A stretch of 29,377 nucleotides of DNA from JBCCSZ01 sp039199225 (GTDB lineage Bacteria; Bacteroidota; Bacteroidia; Chitinophagales; Saprospiraceae), in contig JBCCSZ010000059.1 in NCBI GenBank assembly GCA_039199225.1, forward strand, positions 1-29,377, written 5' to 3'. Below the pieces are notes generated by a model. The model was not told the DNA's origin and ran no database searches. It worked only from the letters and a program-made list of their open reading frames with translations. The position numbers and the translations under genes are program-made. The first letter of the stretch is position 1, and each line of letters begins with the position of its first letter. Shown piece after piece: positions 8,461 through 15,134 of this stretch.

Positions 8461-9072
8461 TTACTTATGGCGGGCTTTCAATACATCGATCACCTCATCC
8501 AAGCGGTACCCCTTGGCTGCCAACAAAACCAGGTAGTGGTACATGAGGTCCGCCGCTTCTCCCATAAACAAGTCTTTGTTATCGTCTTTGGCCTCAATCA
8601 CCAACTCGACTGCCTCTTCTCCTACTTTTTGTGCAACCTTATTCATGCCTTTTTGGAATAGGCTCGTCGTGTAAGACTTTTCGGAAGGCTCATCTCGGCG
8701 CTGCTCTATGACTTTTTCCAGATGGTGCAAAAAAGAGGGACCATCGTTTATTTCGTCAAAGCAGGTGTCTGCCCCTGTGTGACAAACGGGTCCGTGGGGA
8801 ATGGCTTGCGCTAAGATGGTATCTCCATCACAATCCTGGCTGAGGTCTACCAATTGGAGAAAATGACCGGAGGTTTCTCCTTTGGTCCAAAGTCGATTTT
8901 TGGAACGACTGAAGAAAGTCACTTTGCCGGACTGCTGTGTCTTTTGTAAGGCTTCCTCATTCATATATCCCAGCATCAGGACCCGGCGCGTGTGGGCATC
9001 TTGAACAACGACGGGGATTAGCCCCCCACCTTTGTCAAAATCCAATAACTCTAGATTGATTCTTCTGCTCAT
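8461..9072 (-). CDS. hisIE: Bifunctional phosphoribosyl-AMP cyclohydrolase / phosphoribosyl-ATP pyrophosphatase
   Basis: A 203-residue fusion enzyme catalysing the second and third steps of histidine synthesis. The N-terminal HisI domain (about residues 1-110) has LMLGYMNEEALQKT, FFSRSKNRLWTKGETSGH and the metal-binding DCDGD plus CHTGADTCF cysteines. The C-terminal HisE domain (about 115-203) has QRRDEPSEKSYTTSLF, KVAQKVGEEAVELVIEAK and EAADLMYHYLVLL. The start is the ATG at 9072; the frame's TTG at 9081 adds only three residues. The other his genes are not nearby, so hisIE stands alone here between ogt and an OmpA-type gene. A TACCTTTG box 38 bases upstream could give it its own promoter. 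Confidence 0.96.
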   Translation of the reverse strand: MSRRINLELLDFDKGGGLIPVVVQDAHTRRVLMLGYMNEEALQKTQQSGKVTFFSRSKNRLWTKGETSGHFLQLVDLSQDCDGDTILAQAIPHGPVCHTGADTCFDEINDGPSFLHHLEKVIEQRRDEPSEKSYTTSLFQKGMNKVAQKVGEEAVELVIEAKDDNKDLFMGEAADLMYHYLVLLAAKGYRLDEVIDVLKARHK

Positions 9073-9109
9073 ATTATTCAACTTATCCGTCGCAACTTAA
9101 ATTTCGCTG

Positions 9110-9117
9110 CAAAGGTA
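9110..9117 (-). promoter_or_regulatory. Candidate -7 promoter box for hisIE
   Basis: The minus strand reads TACCTTTG, matching the Bacteroidota -7 consensus TAnnTTTG, 38 bases upstream of the hisIE ATG in the 77-base gap after the OmpA-type gene. No clear TTG -33 element is visible at the expected spacing. Confidence 0.45.
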
Positions 9118-9149
9118 GGCTTTGTCGAGCATTATTGCTTTATGATGCG

Positions 9150-10040
9150 CTAGAGTTTGCCGCGTATGGCCTTAGATAACTGTTCACTGGCGGGGCTGAT
9201 GACAAATTCGATCCGGCGATTGAGTTCGCGGCCTTCTTCACTTTCGTTGGATGCTCGAGGAGAAAATTCTCCCTTACCACTGGGCAAAATCTGACCTGCA
9301 TTGAGGTCGAATTCCTGAATGAGGGTTCGCACAACGGTTGCAGATTGCAAAAGGCTTACATTCCAATTGTCTTTATAGCTTTTGTTTCGCGGCCGGGCAT
9401 TGTCTGTATGGCAGGTAATGACAACTTTCATATTGGGGTAGCGCTCTATGACTTCGGCAATTTTTTCAAGGGCATCATAGCCGTCTTCTTCCAGGCGCGT
9501 AACACTTCTTTTTCTGAAAACCAGCGACTCGGGCAGGATAACAGCCACTTCCTCGGCGCCGGTCCGAGCAGCATAATTAATGGTTGGCCAGTAGCGCATG
9601 GAATCGCGCATTTCTTGCAATAGTTGATTGAAAAGCTGCTCATGTCGGTCTAATTCCTGGCCGATCGTAGCCAGTTGTTCCTTCAGGGCATTGATTTCTT
9701 CCTCTTTGTCGCGCAGCTTTTGGTTGAGGTCGGCTTGGTTGGAAGTAGAGCGGCTGTTTAAGTTCTCTATCTGCTCTTCCAGTTGATCTACCCGCTTTTC
9801 CCATTTCTCGGCATTGGCAGCCAGTATGTTGTTTTCTCCCTTGCGCTCGGCCAATTGCAGCTTAAGCTTTTCGATTTCATACTTTGCAGCATTTACTTGC
9901 GAACGCCATTGGTCGACCTCGGACTTATGGTTGGCTTTCAAGGCATCGATGGCGGCCAAGTGCTTTTTGTTGCTGACACAAGAGGTCAGAAAAATGGAAA
10001 ACATCAAACAAAGTGCTAAGCACTGACCCACCTTTTTCAT
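9150..10040 (-). CDS. OmpA-family lipoprotein with coiled-coil stalk
   Basis: A 296-residue lipoprotein. The signal peptide ends in the lipobox LTSC with Cys at residue 21. A coiled coil of roughly 110 residues follows (NHKSEVDQWRSQVNAAKYEIEKL onwards), then an OmpA-like peptidoglycan-binding domain (AVILPESLVFRKRSVTRLEEDG, VITCHTDNARPRNKS, NRRIEFVIS). The likely role is tethering the outer membrane to peptidoglycan. The family usually has NxxLSxxRA, with Asp of TD and Arg of RA contacting diaminopimelate; here the Asp is present (CHTDN) but the second motif reads NWNVSLLQSATVV, with Gln where Arg is expected. The ATG at 10040 is preferred over codons up to 10085 because it gives a standard lipoprotein signal and leaves the upstream hairpin outside the gene. 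Confidence 0.9.
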   Translation of the reverse strand: MKKVGQCLALCLMFSIFLTSCVSNKKHLAAIDALKANHKSEVDQWRSQVNAAKYEIEKLKLQLAERKGENNILAANAEKWEKRVDQLEEQIENLNSRSTSNQADLNQKLRDKEEEINALKEQLATIGQELDRHEQLFNQLLQEMRDSMRYWPTINYAARTGAEEVAVILPESLVFRKRSVTRLEEDGYDALEKIAEVIERYPNMKVVITCHTDNARPRNKSYKDNWNVSLLQSATVVRTLIQEFDLNAGQILPSGKGEFSPRASNESEEGRELNRRIEFVISPASEQLSKAIRGKL

Positions 10041-10072
10041 ATAAATCCTTTTGAAAAGCATGTGTATGTATT

Positions 10073-10101
10073 GGGGTGGAACCATAAGAACATTCCACCC
10101 C
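10073..10101 (-). terminator. Perfect hairpin between the coiled-coil gene and the OmpA-type gene
   Basis: The arms GGGGTGGAA (10073-10081) and TTCCACCCC (10093-10101) pair perfectly over 9 bp with an 11-base loop, 11 bases after the coiled-coil gene's stop. On the minus strand the bases after the stem are AATACATACACATG, a weak U-tract. On the plus strand they are TTTGATTCTTTTT, a better tail, but no gene reads in from that side. It may be a partial terminator that reduces read-through into the OmpA-type gene, or an mRNA processing or stability hairpin. Confidence 0.5.
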
Positions 10102-10112
10102 TTTGATTCTTT

Positions 10113-11036
10113 TTAGCGCAGTCTGAAGCTGGAAGCTCCAAGCACTCCGATGTCGGTATAGGCAATGGCGCGATAATATCCTGAAGCCAGCTTCGAAGCC
10201 AGGTCGTGTGTAAAAGAAAGCCTTTGGTTTTCTGTCAGGCTGATTTCTTTTTTCTCTGCTGCGATGATGTCCATCGTCTGCCCGTTGACGACCACCTTAG
10301 CTTGAATGGGATTGTCCAGTTTGATCGGATTGCCATTTTCGTTGGTTAGTGCTAGGTAAATAGGACGAACGCCCTGGTATTTATCCGGCACGTTGGTCAG
10401 GTCGAAAGTCACTCGGATGCGACGAGCGCGGCGCGACTTGGAGGTCACTTTGGATTTGCGCTTTTTCTCCACCTCCACCTGGAACGCACTGGCTTGAAAG
10501 TTGGCCAATGTCAGTCGGTTAATTTCGCCTTGCATGGTTTGGTTGAGGTTGGCTAGGGCATCTTTTTCGCCTCGGACCTTGGAGAGGTCTTGTTCTAGGA
10601 TGCCTGCTCGGTTGCGCAGTGAGTCGTTTTGAGCAACCAAGCGATTGATGGAAGCTTCCAGGGTTTTCTTATCTTCCATCAAGGACACAATTTGTGAACG
10701 CAAGCTGCCCATTTCATCTGCAGAAGTCTCATTGGACGCTTTTAGCTTTCTGACGCTGGCGTTGCGGCGGGCGATGGTTTTTTTAGCTTCTTCCAGGGAG
10801 CTTTGCAACTCTTCGTTTTCTTCGGCCAACAAACTATAGGTCTGTTCCAAGCTATCGACTTCTACGGCCAGTTGATTTTTCAGTTGGCGCATATCACTGA
10901 TTTCGACATTGAGTTTTTCATTGTCGCTGACCAGGGTTTCTTTTTCTTTAGAGAGGGAGTAGCCCCAATATCCTGACAGTAGGAGAAGGATTCCCAAAAC
11001 GACTGCGATGACACCCAGAATGTGCTTTGCTTTCAT
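10113..11036 (-). CDS. Membrane-anchored coiled-coil protein with C-terminal beta domain
   Basis: A 307-residue protein I cannot name. Residues about 6-28 form one transmembrane segment (ILGVIAVVLGILLLLSGYWGY). A long coiled coil follows to about residue 190, rich in Glu, Lys, Leu and Ser (SLLAEENEELQSSLEEAKKT, NASVRKLKASNE). A basic linker, KKRKSKVTSKSRRARR, leads to a compact beta-rich domain of about 105 residues (IRVTFDLTNVPDKYQGVRPIYLALTN onwards). Conserved-looking proteins of this shape occur in Bacteroidota without assigned function. Its topology mirrors that of the downstream OmpA lipoprotein (anchor, stalk, globular end), so the two may span the periplasm from opposite membranes; this is inference. 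The start ATG at 11036 is unambiguous. Confidence 0.8.
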   Translation of the reverse strand: MKAKHILGVIAVVLGILLLLSGYWGYSLSKEKETLVSDNEKLNVEISDMRQLKNQLAVEVDSLEQTYSLLAEENEELQSSLEEAKKTIARRNASVRKLKASNETSADEMGSLRSQIVSLMEDKKTLEASINRLVAQNDSLRNRAGILEQDLSKVRGEKDALANLNQTMQGEINRLTLANFQASAFQVEVEKKRKSKVTSKSRRARRIRVTFDLTNVPDKYQGVRPIYLALTNENGNPIKLDNPIQAKVVVNGQTMDIIAAEKKEISLTENQRLSFTHDLASKLASGYYRAIAYTDIGVLGASSFRLR

Positions 11037-11444
11037 TGGTTTGCGTTTTTATGAGCTGAATGAAAAAATAACGGTATCAAACAGCTGATTCTTATATAGT
11101 TTAGTCAATTGCGATTCATTGCGAAGAAAGCCTTTAACTCGAATATTTGCTATGAAATCGTAGATTTCTATCAAAATTCTCTTTAGGTCCTTTCATTCAT
11201 CCCGAGCTGGGTTTGATTCAATACTGAGCATTTCTACTCCATTTTGAGAGGACATTCATCTGCTTACTGCTCGGAGGTTATCTGCCATTTAGGGAGCGTA
11301 CTTACATTTGCTACCCAAATAACGCCTAGCGCTAAAATAGGAATTTTGCAATTCTTAACCTTCGGAGTGCCGAGAAATTATTTTTTCGACCGATTCATCA
11401 CTATTGTAGCACAATTCTCCGAAATTTGTGGAAAAATTACCTTT
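11037..11444. other. 408-base intergenic region between divergent genes
   Basis: The region lies between the start of the coiled-coil gene (minus) and the start of yqeY (plus). It must hold promoters for both. On the plus strand TACATTTG at 11303-11310 matches the -7 consensus TAnnTTTG, but without a clear TTG -33, and it would give a leader of about 130 bases. A small inverted repeat, GAAATC-gta-GATTTC, lies near 11154-11168. The yqeY reading frame stays open upstream to 11244, but the encoded stretch does not look like protein. I see no RNA gene, repeat or other ORF here. Confidence 0.5.
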
Positions 11445-11891
11445 ATGACACTCGAAGAAAAAATCGCACAGGACCTTAAGACAGCTATGAAAGCCAAGGA
11501 CCAGGCCGCTCTGCGGGGGATTCGCGCCATTAAATCGGCTATTTTGCTTTTCAAAACCGATGGCAGCGGCAATACCCTCGACGAAGCAAAAGAAATCAAG
11601 ATGCTACAAAAGCTTGTGAAGCAACGCAAGGATTCTCTCGACATTTACACGAAGCAAAACCGGGAAGACTTGGCGGTTAAGGAAAGAGAAGAGATCGAAG
11701 TGATCGAGCGTTACTTACCGGAGCAAATGAGTGAAGAAAAGCTGGAAGCCTTCATCAAGGGCGTCATTGAACAAACCGGAGCCAGCAGCATGAAAGATAT
11801 GGGAAAAGTAATGGGTATGGCCAGCAAGCAATTGGCTGGACAGGCGGATGGCAAAACCATCTCTGCCATTGTCAAGCGTTTACTCGGATAG
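11445..11891 (+). CDS. yqeY: GatB/YqeY domain protein
   Basis: A 148-residue protein matching the YqeY family along its whole length. It opens with LEEKIAQDLKTAMKAKDQAALRGIRAIKSAI, continues with KMLQKLVKQRKDSLDIY and ERYLPEQMSEEKLEAFIKGVI, and ends with MGKVMGMASKQLAGQADGKTISAIVKRLL. The family shares the tail domain of the aspartyl/glutamyl-tRNA amidotransferase subunit GatB that binds tRNA, but its own cellular role is not settled. I chose the ATG at 11445 because the family starts exactly there; an upstream in-frame start at 11244 would add 67 residues with no coding character. It is convergent with the TrpF-like gene, with two bases between the stops. Confidence 0.93.
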   Translation: MTLEEKIAQDLKTAMKAKDQAALRGIRAIKSAILLFKTDGSGNTLDEAKEIKMLQKLVKQRKDSLDIYTKQNREDLAVKEREEIEVIERYLPEQMSEEKLEAFIKGVIEQTGASSMKDMGKVMGMASKQLAGQADGKTISAIVKRLLG

Positions 11892-11893
11892 TA

Positions 11894-12544
11894 CTACATC
11901 TGCACTTCCAATTCTTCAAACAGATCATTCAGCTCATCAAAGGACTTGAAGCCCACTTTTTCCTCTGCCCCGCCAACAAAGTGCAAACCGTGGGGTTGAA
12001 GTTTGGCGATGAGCGGTTCTAAGTCTTCGGGGGCTAGCTGGTAGAAACTGTAGAGCAAAGCATATTCCTCCTCCCAACGACAGAGTTTATCGATCAATTT
12101 TGAACCAGCGGCAACTAAGTCTGACCAGCTGATTTTATTGGTTTCAAGGTCGAGAAAAAAGAGGTCGACAAAGGGAGACTGACGGGACAGGTGGTACTCC
12201 AGGCTGTCCAACTCAGCGATCGACTCAGGGACAATACGCTGGATGATTGGCACTGCTAGCAGCTCTCCTAGAGCTGGCAAATCGGCATAGCGCTCTACTT
12301 GAACGGCCTGCAATTCTAAGACGTCCACCATCTCGCAGATGTAGGCTGCATCTTCCGATTTGAACTCTCCTGTGATGAATGGTCCTTCCACCCATTCGCG
12401 GATGGCCTTCATTTGGATGGGATCGATGAAGTTCGGAGCTTCTGAGGACAGCTGAAAGCCCAACCAGCGCACTCCCCAGGCGGCGAAGAAACGCGCGTCG
12501 GTCAAATTGTGGACTTTTCCAGCCTTAATCGGCAATTTTAACAT
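11894..12544 (-). CDS. TrpF-like (phosphoribosylanthranilate isomerase-like) protein lacking the catalytic Cys
   Basis: A 216-residue TIM-barrel protein resembling phosphoribosylanthranilate isomerase. The start LKLPIKAGKVHNLTDARFFA followed by WGVRWLGFQLSSEAPNFID lines up with the TrpF opening KICGxTxxxDAxxAxxxGADxLGF. The C-terminal HFVGGAEEKVGFKSFDELND lines up with the TrpF phosphate-binding end (GG-E-PG-KD). The invariant KICG motif reads KAGK here, so the catalytic Cys is missing, and the core is divergent. A LFFLDLETN strand keeps an Asp near the second catalytic position. It is therefore unlikely to perform the tryptophan-pathway isomerisation. No other trp gene is nearby. The true function is unknown; the fold assignment rests on motif pattern only. 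Confidence 0.7.
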   Translation of the reverse strand: MLKLPIKAGKVHNLTDARFFAAWGVRWLGFQLSSEAPNFIDPIQMKAIREWVEGPFITGEFKSEDAAYICEMVDVLELQAVQVERYADLPALGELLAVPIIQRIVPESIAELDSLEYHLSRQSPFVDLFFLDLETNKISWSDLVAAGSKLIDKLCRWEEEYALLYSFYQLAPEDLEPLIAKLQPHGLHFVGGAEEKVGFKSFDELNDLFEELEVQM

Positions 12545-12739
12545 TTCGTATAATTGAATTTGACAAATTCCCTAAAAGTCAAAAGGAAATTCTGCAGCTG
12601 CAAACTATTTTAAACAATTAACTGTTAGAGTAAAAATAGATTAAGAAAGCAGTTAAGGCATAATATTTGCCAACAGATAGTAAGAATTTATGGATCGTTC
12701 AAGGGTCTGATACGTTCGCATTTCCTTTCAAAGACTTTG

Positions 12740-12771
12740 TTTGCATTTACATTAACAGAATGATATTTTAG
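12740..12771 (+). promoter_or_regulatory. Weak candidate promoter upstream of the ATL gene
   Basis: TTTG at 12740-12743 and TATTTTAG at 12764-12771 are separated by 20 bases, the spacing of a Bacteroidota -33/-7 pair. The -7 box has one mismatch to TAnnTTTG. The start codon lies 37 bases downstream. The remainder of the 263-base gap 12545-12807 is AT-rich; I see nothing else definite in it. Confidence 0.33.
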
Positions 12772-12807
12772 CCTGTAAAGTTAGTTTTCTACTTCTAAAA
12801 AAATACA

Positions 12808-13143
12808 ATGGCTGAAAAGAATTATGTTGAAGATGTCTATGAGGTTACGCGCTTGATTCCTAGAGGTCGGGTAAGTACCTATGGCGCGATTGCCGATTAT
12901 CTCGCGCTTGGATCTGCCCGAATGGTTGGGTGGGCTTTGAATAGGGCCTTCAACGACAAGCATGTCCCTGCCCACCGGGTGGTCAATCGAAAAGGCGAAC
13001 TGAGTGGGCGGCACCATTTTCCAAGTCCTGGAATGATGCAAGAGCTGCTCGAAGCCGAGGGTGTCGTTGTGGTCGATGACCAAGTTCGAGACTTCAAAGA
13101 GCTGTTTTGGCATCCGGCAACCGAGTTGGAAGCAGACGTTTGA
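12808..13143 (+). CDS. Alkyltransferase-like protein (ATL), MGMT family without acceptor Cys
   Basis: A 111-residue protein with the fold of the MGMT DNA-binding domain. The active-site motif reads VPAHRVVNRKGELSG, with Ala55 replacing the methyl-accepting Cys of PCHRV. Other MGMT landmarks are kept: VYEVTRLIPRGRVSTYGAIADYL with the base-flipping Tyr, and the arginine finger in SARMVGWALN. The C-terminal RHHFPSPGMMQELLEAEGV and LFWHP pattern is that of ATL proteins. ATLs bind O6-alkylguanine without repairing it and pass the lesion to nucleotide excision repair. A catalytically intact paralogue, ogt, lies in the same window. Family assignment is firm; the repair hand-off is known from studied homologues, not from this sequence. 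Confidence 0.93.
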   Translation: MAEKNYVEDVYEVTRLIPRGRVSTYGAIADYLALGSARMVGWALNRAFNDKHVPAHRVVNRKGELSGRHHFPSPGMMQELLEAEGVVVVDDQVRDFKELFWHPATELEADV

Positions 13144-13348
13144 GCATTCATAAATCCTATTTTATACTACGCACCAAGCAATGACAGCACAAGAGCGAAT
13201 TAAGTAATCTACAAACGAATTGCCTAGTAAAAGTTGCGAATGATTTATCTCAGCTTTGGGTTACCCAACTTTCCATGAGGATTTAACCAACAGAGAGAAA
13301 CTACATTAAATCATTTCAGACTCAATGGTCTGTAAAAGTGTGTGTGTT

Positions 13349-13897
13349 ATGAAAAGAGGTATTTATGTGTTGATGGGTATCGCAGCAATCTTACTCGGTA
13401 CGAGTACAGAAACTCCAGACATTATTTATTGGGATACGGATCGTCGTTTGAGTTGGAGTGACTTTGAAGGCACCCCTCGCTACGATTACGAGAGCATCTC
13501 CGCCCTTACTTCCTCGGGCATCGTACATTACAAAGGCTGCAAAAACGATAAGATCATTTATAAGGTTCGTGCCTATTTTGAGAAGAAGGAATCCTGGGTC
13601 AAGGAAGAAGCCCGGACCAAGCATCACCTAACGCACGAGCAACTGCATTTTGACATAACAGAGCTGTATGCTCGAAAGCTTCGCAAAGCCTTGGCCGACC
13701 GCCAATTCAGTTGTGGAGAAGAAGAAGAGTTTGAGGAGTTTGTCTCTAATTTTCTCGAAAATTGGCAGTATGATCAAAGGGCCTTCGACATTCACACCCG
13801 CCACAGTCTCGACAAAATCCGCCAGAGGGAATGGTTCTTCAGGGTCGGCATGGAGATGTCTTTATTCAATGATTACAAAGACGATAGCGAGGAATAG
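13349..13897 (+). CDS. DUF922-type protein with HExxH motif, probable exported metalloprotease
   Basis: A 182-residue protein beginning with a hydrophobic segment (KRGIYVLMGIAAILLGTS) that acts as signal or anchor. The motif HEQLHFDITE at about residues 96-105 follows LT and matches the HEQxHFDI signature of DUF922 proteins, which are predicted zinc-dependent proteases. Upstream, ITYW-like residues (IIYWDTDRRLSWSDFEG) form the typical opening strand of the family. The C-terminal helix region (NWQYDQRAFDIHTRHSLDKIRQREW) contains a further conserved-looking DxxTxH pattern. Substrate is unknown. The reading frame extends eight codons upstream to 13325, but the ATG at 13349 fits the signal peptide. 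A clear terminator follows. Confidence 0.8.
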   Translation: MKRGIYVLMGIAAILLGTSTETPDIIYWDTDRRLSWSDFEGTPRYDYESISALTSSGIVHYKGCKNDKIIYKVRAYFEKKESWVKEEARTKHHLTHEQLHFDITELYARKLRKALADRQFSCGEEEEFEEFVSNFLENWQYDQRAFDIHTRHSLDKIRQREWFFRVGMEMSLFNDYKDDSEE

Positions 13898-13968
13898 CAT
13901 CGCAGGTAGTTGGGCTGCGGCTGCAGTCCGTATAAAAGTTAAGACATTAATAACCCTATTAGTGAACT

Positions 13969-14004
13969 GGGATCGAATGCAAATGCATTGATCCCCTTTT
14001 TCTT
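13969..14004 (+). terminator. Intrinsic terminator after the DUF922 gene
   Basis: The stem GGGATC-(g)-AATGC pairs with GCATT-GATCCC around an AAAT loop (13969-13995, one bulged G), followed by CTTTTTCTT. It lies 71 bases after the stop codon. Confidence 0.75.
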
Positions 14005-14036
14005 ATAACATATTTCAGCCATTTTGCGTTTATTCG

Positions 14037-14498
14037 ATGAATAAACTTAAATACGCTCATCTTATGCAAGCTAAAATTCTCTCCCTCTGCCTATTTTTCT
14101 CGCTGGTCTATTCGGCCGCTCTATTTGCTCAATCCAGCCCGGTAGGGACATGGCGTACTGTAGACGACGAAACCGGCAAGTCGAAATCTCATCTCGAAAT
14201 CTTTGAAAAAGACGGTCGTTATCACGGTAAGATTGTAAAGCTGTTGGATAATGAGCCGGACGCTGTCTGTAAGGAATGCCCAGGTGACAAAAAAGATAAG
14301 CCACTGATGGGTATGGAAATTCTTTGGAATTTGGAGTCTTATAAGGACTATTGGAGCTACGGCCGCATCATGGACCCCAACAATGGTAAAACCTACAAGT
14401 GTAGTGTTTGGTTAGAAGATGCTAATACGCTGAAAGTCAGAGGATATATCGGTATTTCTGCTCTTGGAAGAAACCAAAAATGGTATCGGGTTAATTAA
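14037..14498 (+). CDS. DUF2147 domain protein, exported
   Basis: A 153-residue protein. The first about 32 residues are a signal peptide (SLCLFFSLVYSAALFAQ). The mature part matches DUF2147: SPVGTWRTVDDETGKSKSHLEIF, GRYHGKIVKLL, a Cys pair in AVCKECPGDKKDKPLMGMEIL, a YWSYGRIMDPNNGKTYKCSVWL segment, and the ending LKVRGYIGISALGRNQKWYR. DUF2147 is a lipocalin-like small beta-barrel domain of unknown function, common as a single-domain secreted protein in Bacteroidota. The start could also be the second ATG at 14064, nine codons later, which gives a shorter signal peptide. It has its own upstream terminator boundary, so it is probably a single-gene unit. Confidence 0.88.
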   Translation: MNKLKYAHLMQAKILSLCLFFSLVYSAALFAQSSPVGTWRTVDDETGKSKSHLEIFEKDGRYHGKIVKLLDNEPDAVCKECPGDKKDKPLMGMEILWNLESYKDYWSYGRIMDPNNGKTYKCSVWLEDANTLKVRGYIGISALGRNQKWYRVN

Positions 14499-14626
14499 AA
14501 TTTTGGACTCTTCCAAGAAAAAGGCAAAAAAAAGGAATAACAAACAATAATCGCCAGTTGGAAATAGTTTTATAGTTGAATTTTTGAAAGCGTCGAAATG
14601 AATTAACTAACATCAAATTGGGATGT

Positions 14627-14863
14627 ATGAAGCAAGAGTTTACACCTGAACATTTAATTAAGTTTATTTACAAAGAAACTTCGCTGGCAGAGAATGTGGA
14701 GATCAACGAAGCGCTGTACAATAGCAATGGGCTGTTCGAGTCTTACGAAAGCTTAATGCATTGCGTCGGGAAGCTACCCAAAATCAATTTGAGCCCGAGC
14801 GCCCGTTCTATTCAAAACATTTTGTCTCATAGTGCCAATACGACAGTTGAACCCCAGCACTAA
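14627..14863 (+). CDS. Conserved-looking 78-residue protein of unknown function
   Basis: A small, soluble, helix-rich protein. The opening KQEFTPEHLIKFIYKETSLAE and the ending INLSPSARSIQNILSHS resemble a group of short Bacteroidota proteins in which a FxxEHLIRFIYxET-like start precedes a degraded repeat-like middle. The overall shape also recalls the N-terminal domain of anti-ECF factors, though no transmembrane segment follows, so that idea is weak. The in-frame ORF begins at a TTG at 14618, but the ATG at 14627 gives the natural start. A strong terminator follows 20 bases after the stop, which supports this being a real, independently expressed gene. It lies 271 bases upstream of recA. Confidence 0.65.
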   Translation: MKQEFTPEHLIKFIYKETSLAENVEINEALYNSNGLFESYESLMHCVGKLPKINLSPSARSIQNILSHSANTTVEPQH

Positions 14864-14882
14864 ATGACTTGATTAATCAAGG

Positions 14883-14922
14883 AAAGCCCTTAACGGAGTA
14901 AATTCGTTAAGGGCTTTTTCCT
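14883..14922 (+). terminator. Strong intrinsic terminator after the 78-residue protein gene
   Basis: The arms AAAGCCCTTAACG (14883-14895) and CGTTAAGGGCTTT (14905-14917) pair perfectly over 13 bp around a 9-base loop, followed by TTCCTTTTT. It isolates the small gene from recA. Confidence 0.9.
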
Positions 14923-15027
14923 TTTTCAAACAAAATGCTCTTTATATCTAAGTAACTGTTTATCAAGCGGTTGTTTTACTACCTCGTCTTTCAGTTCCTC
15001 TAATTTGTAATTTTTTGCATGATATGT

Positions 15028-15058
15028 TTTGTTTATCTAAACAAATCGTTTATATTTG
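15028..15058 (+). promoter_or_regulatory. recA promoter with an embedded 18-bp palindrome (candidate operator)
   Basis: TTG at 15029-15031 and TATATTTG at 15051-15058 are 19 bases apart and match the Bacteroidota -33/-7 elements exactly. The palindrome TTTGTTTATCTAAACAAA (15028-15045) has two perfect 8-base half-sites around TC, covers the -33 and fills most of the spacer. That is the classic position for a repressor site, and for recA a LexA-type SOS operator is the first guess. The start codon lies 77 bases downstream of the -7 box. Confidence 0.7.
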
Positions 15059-15134
15059 TGTTGCTTTTGTAACAAAAAGTTTTTCAACAGACTAAGTGTC
15101 TTACACATCTTCTAAACCGCTAAAATATTCAATA

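Noticed and set aside
11244..11444. 67-codon upstream extension of yqeY
   Set aside because: The family begins at the ATG at 11445, and the extension does not look like protein and contains a promoter-like box.
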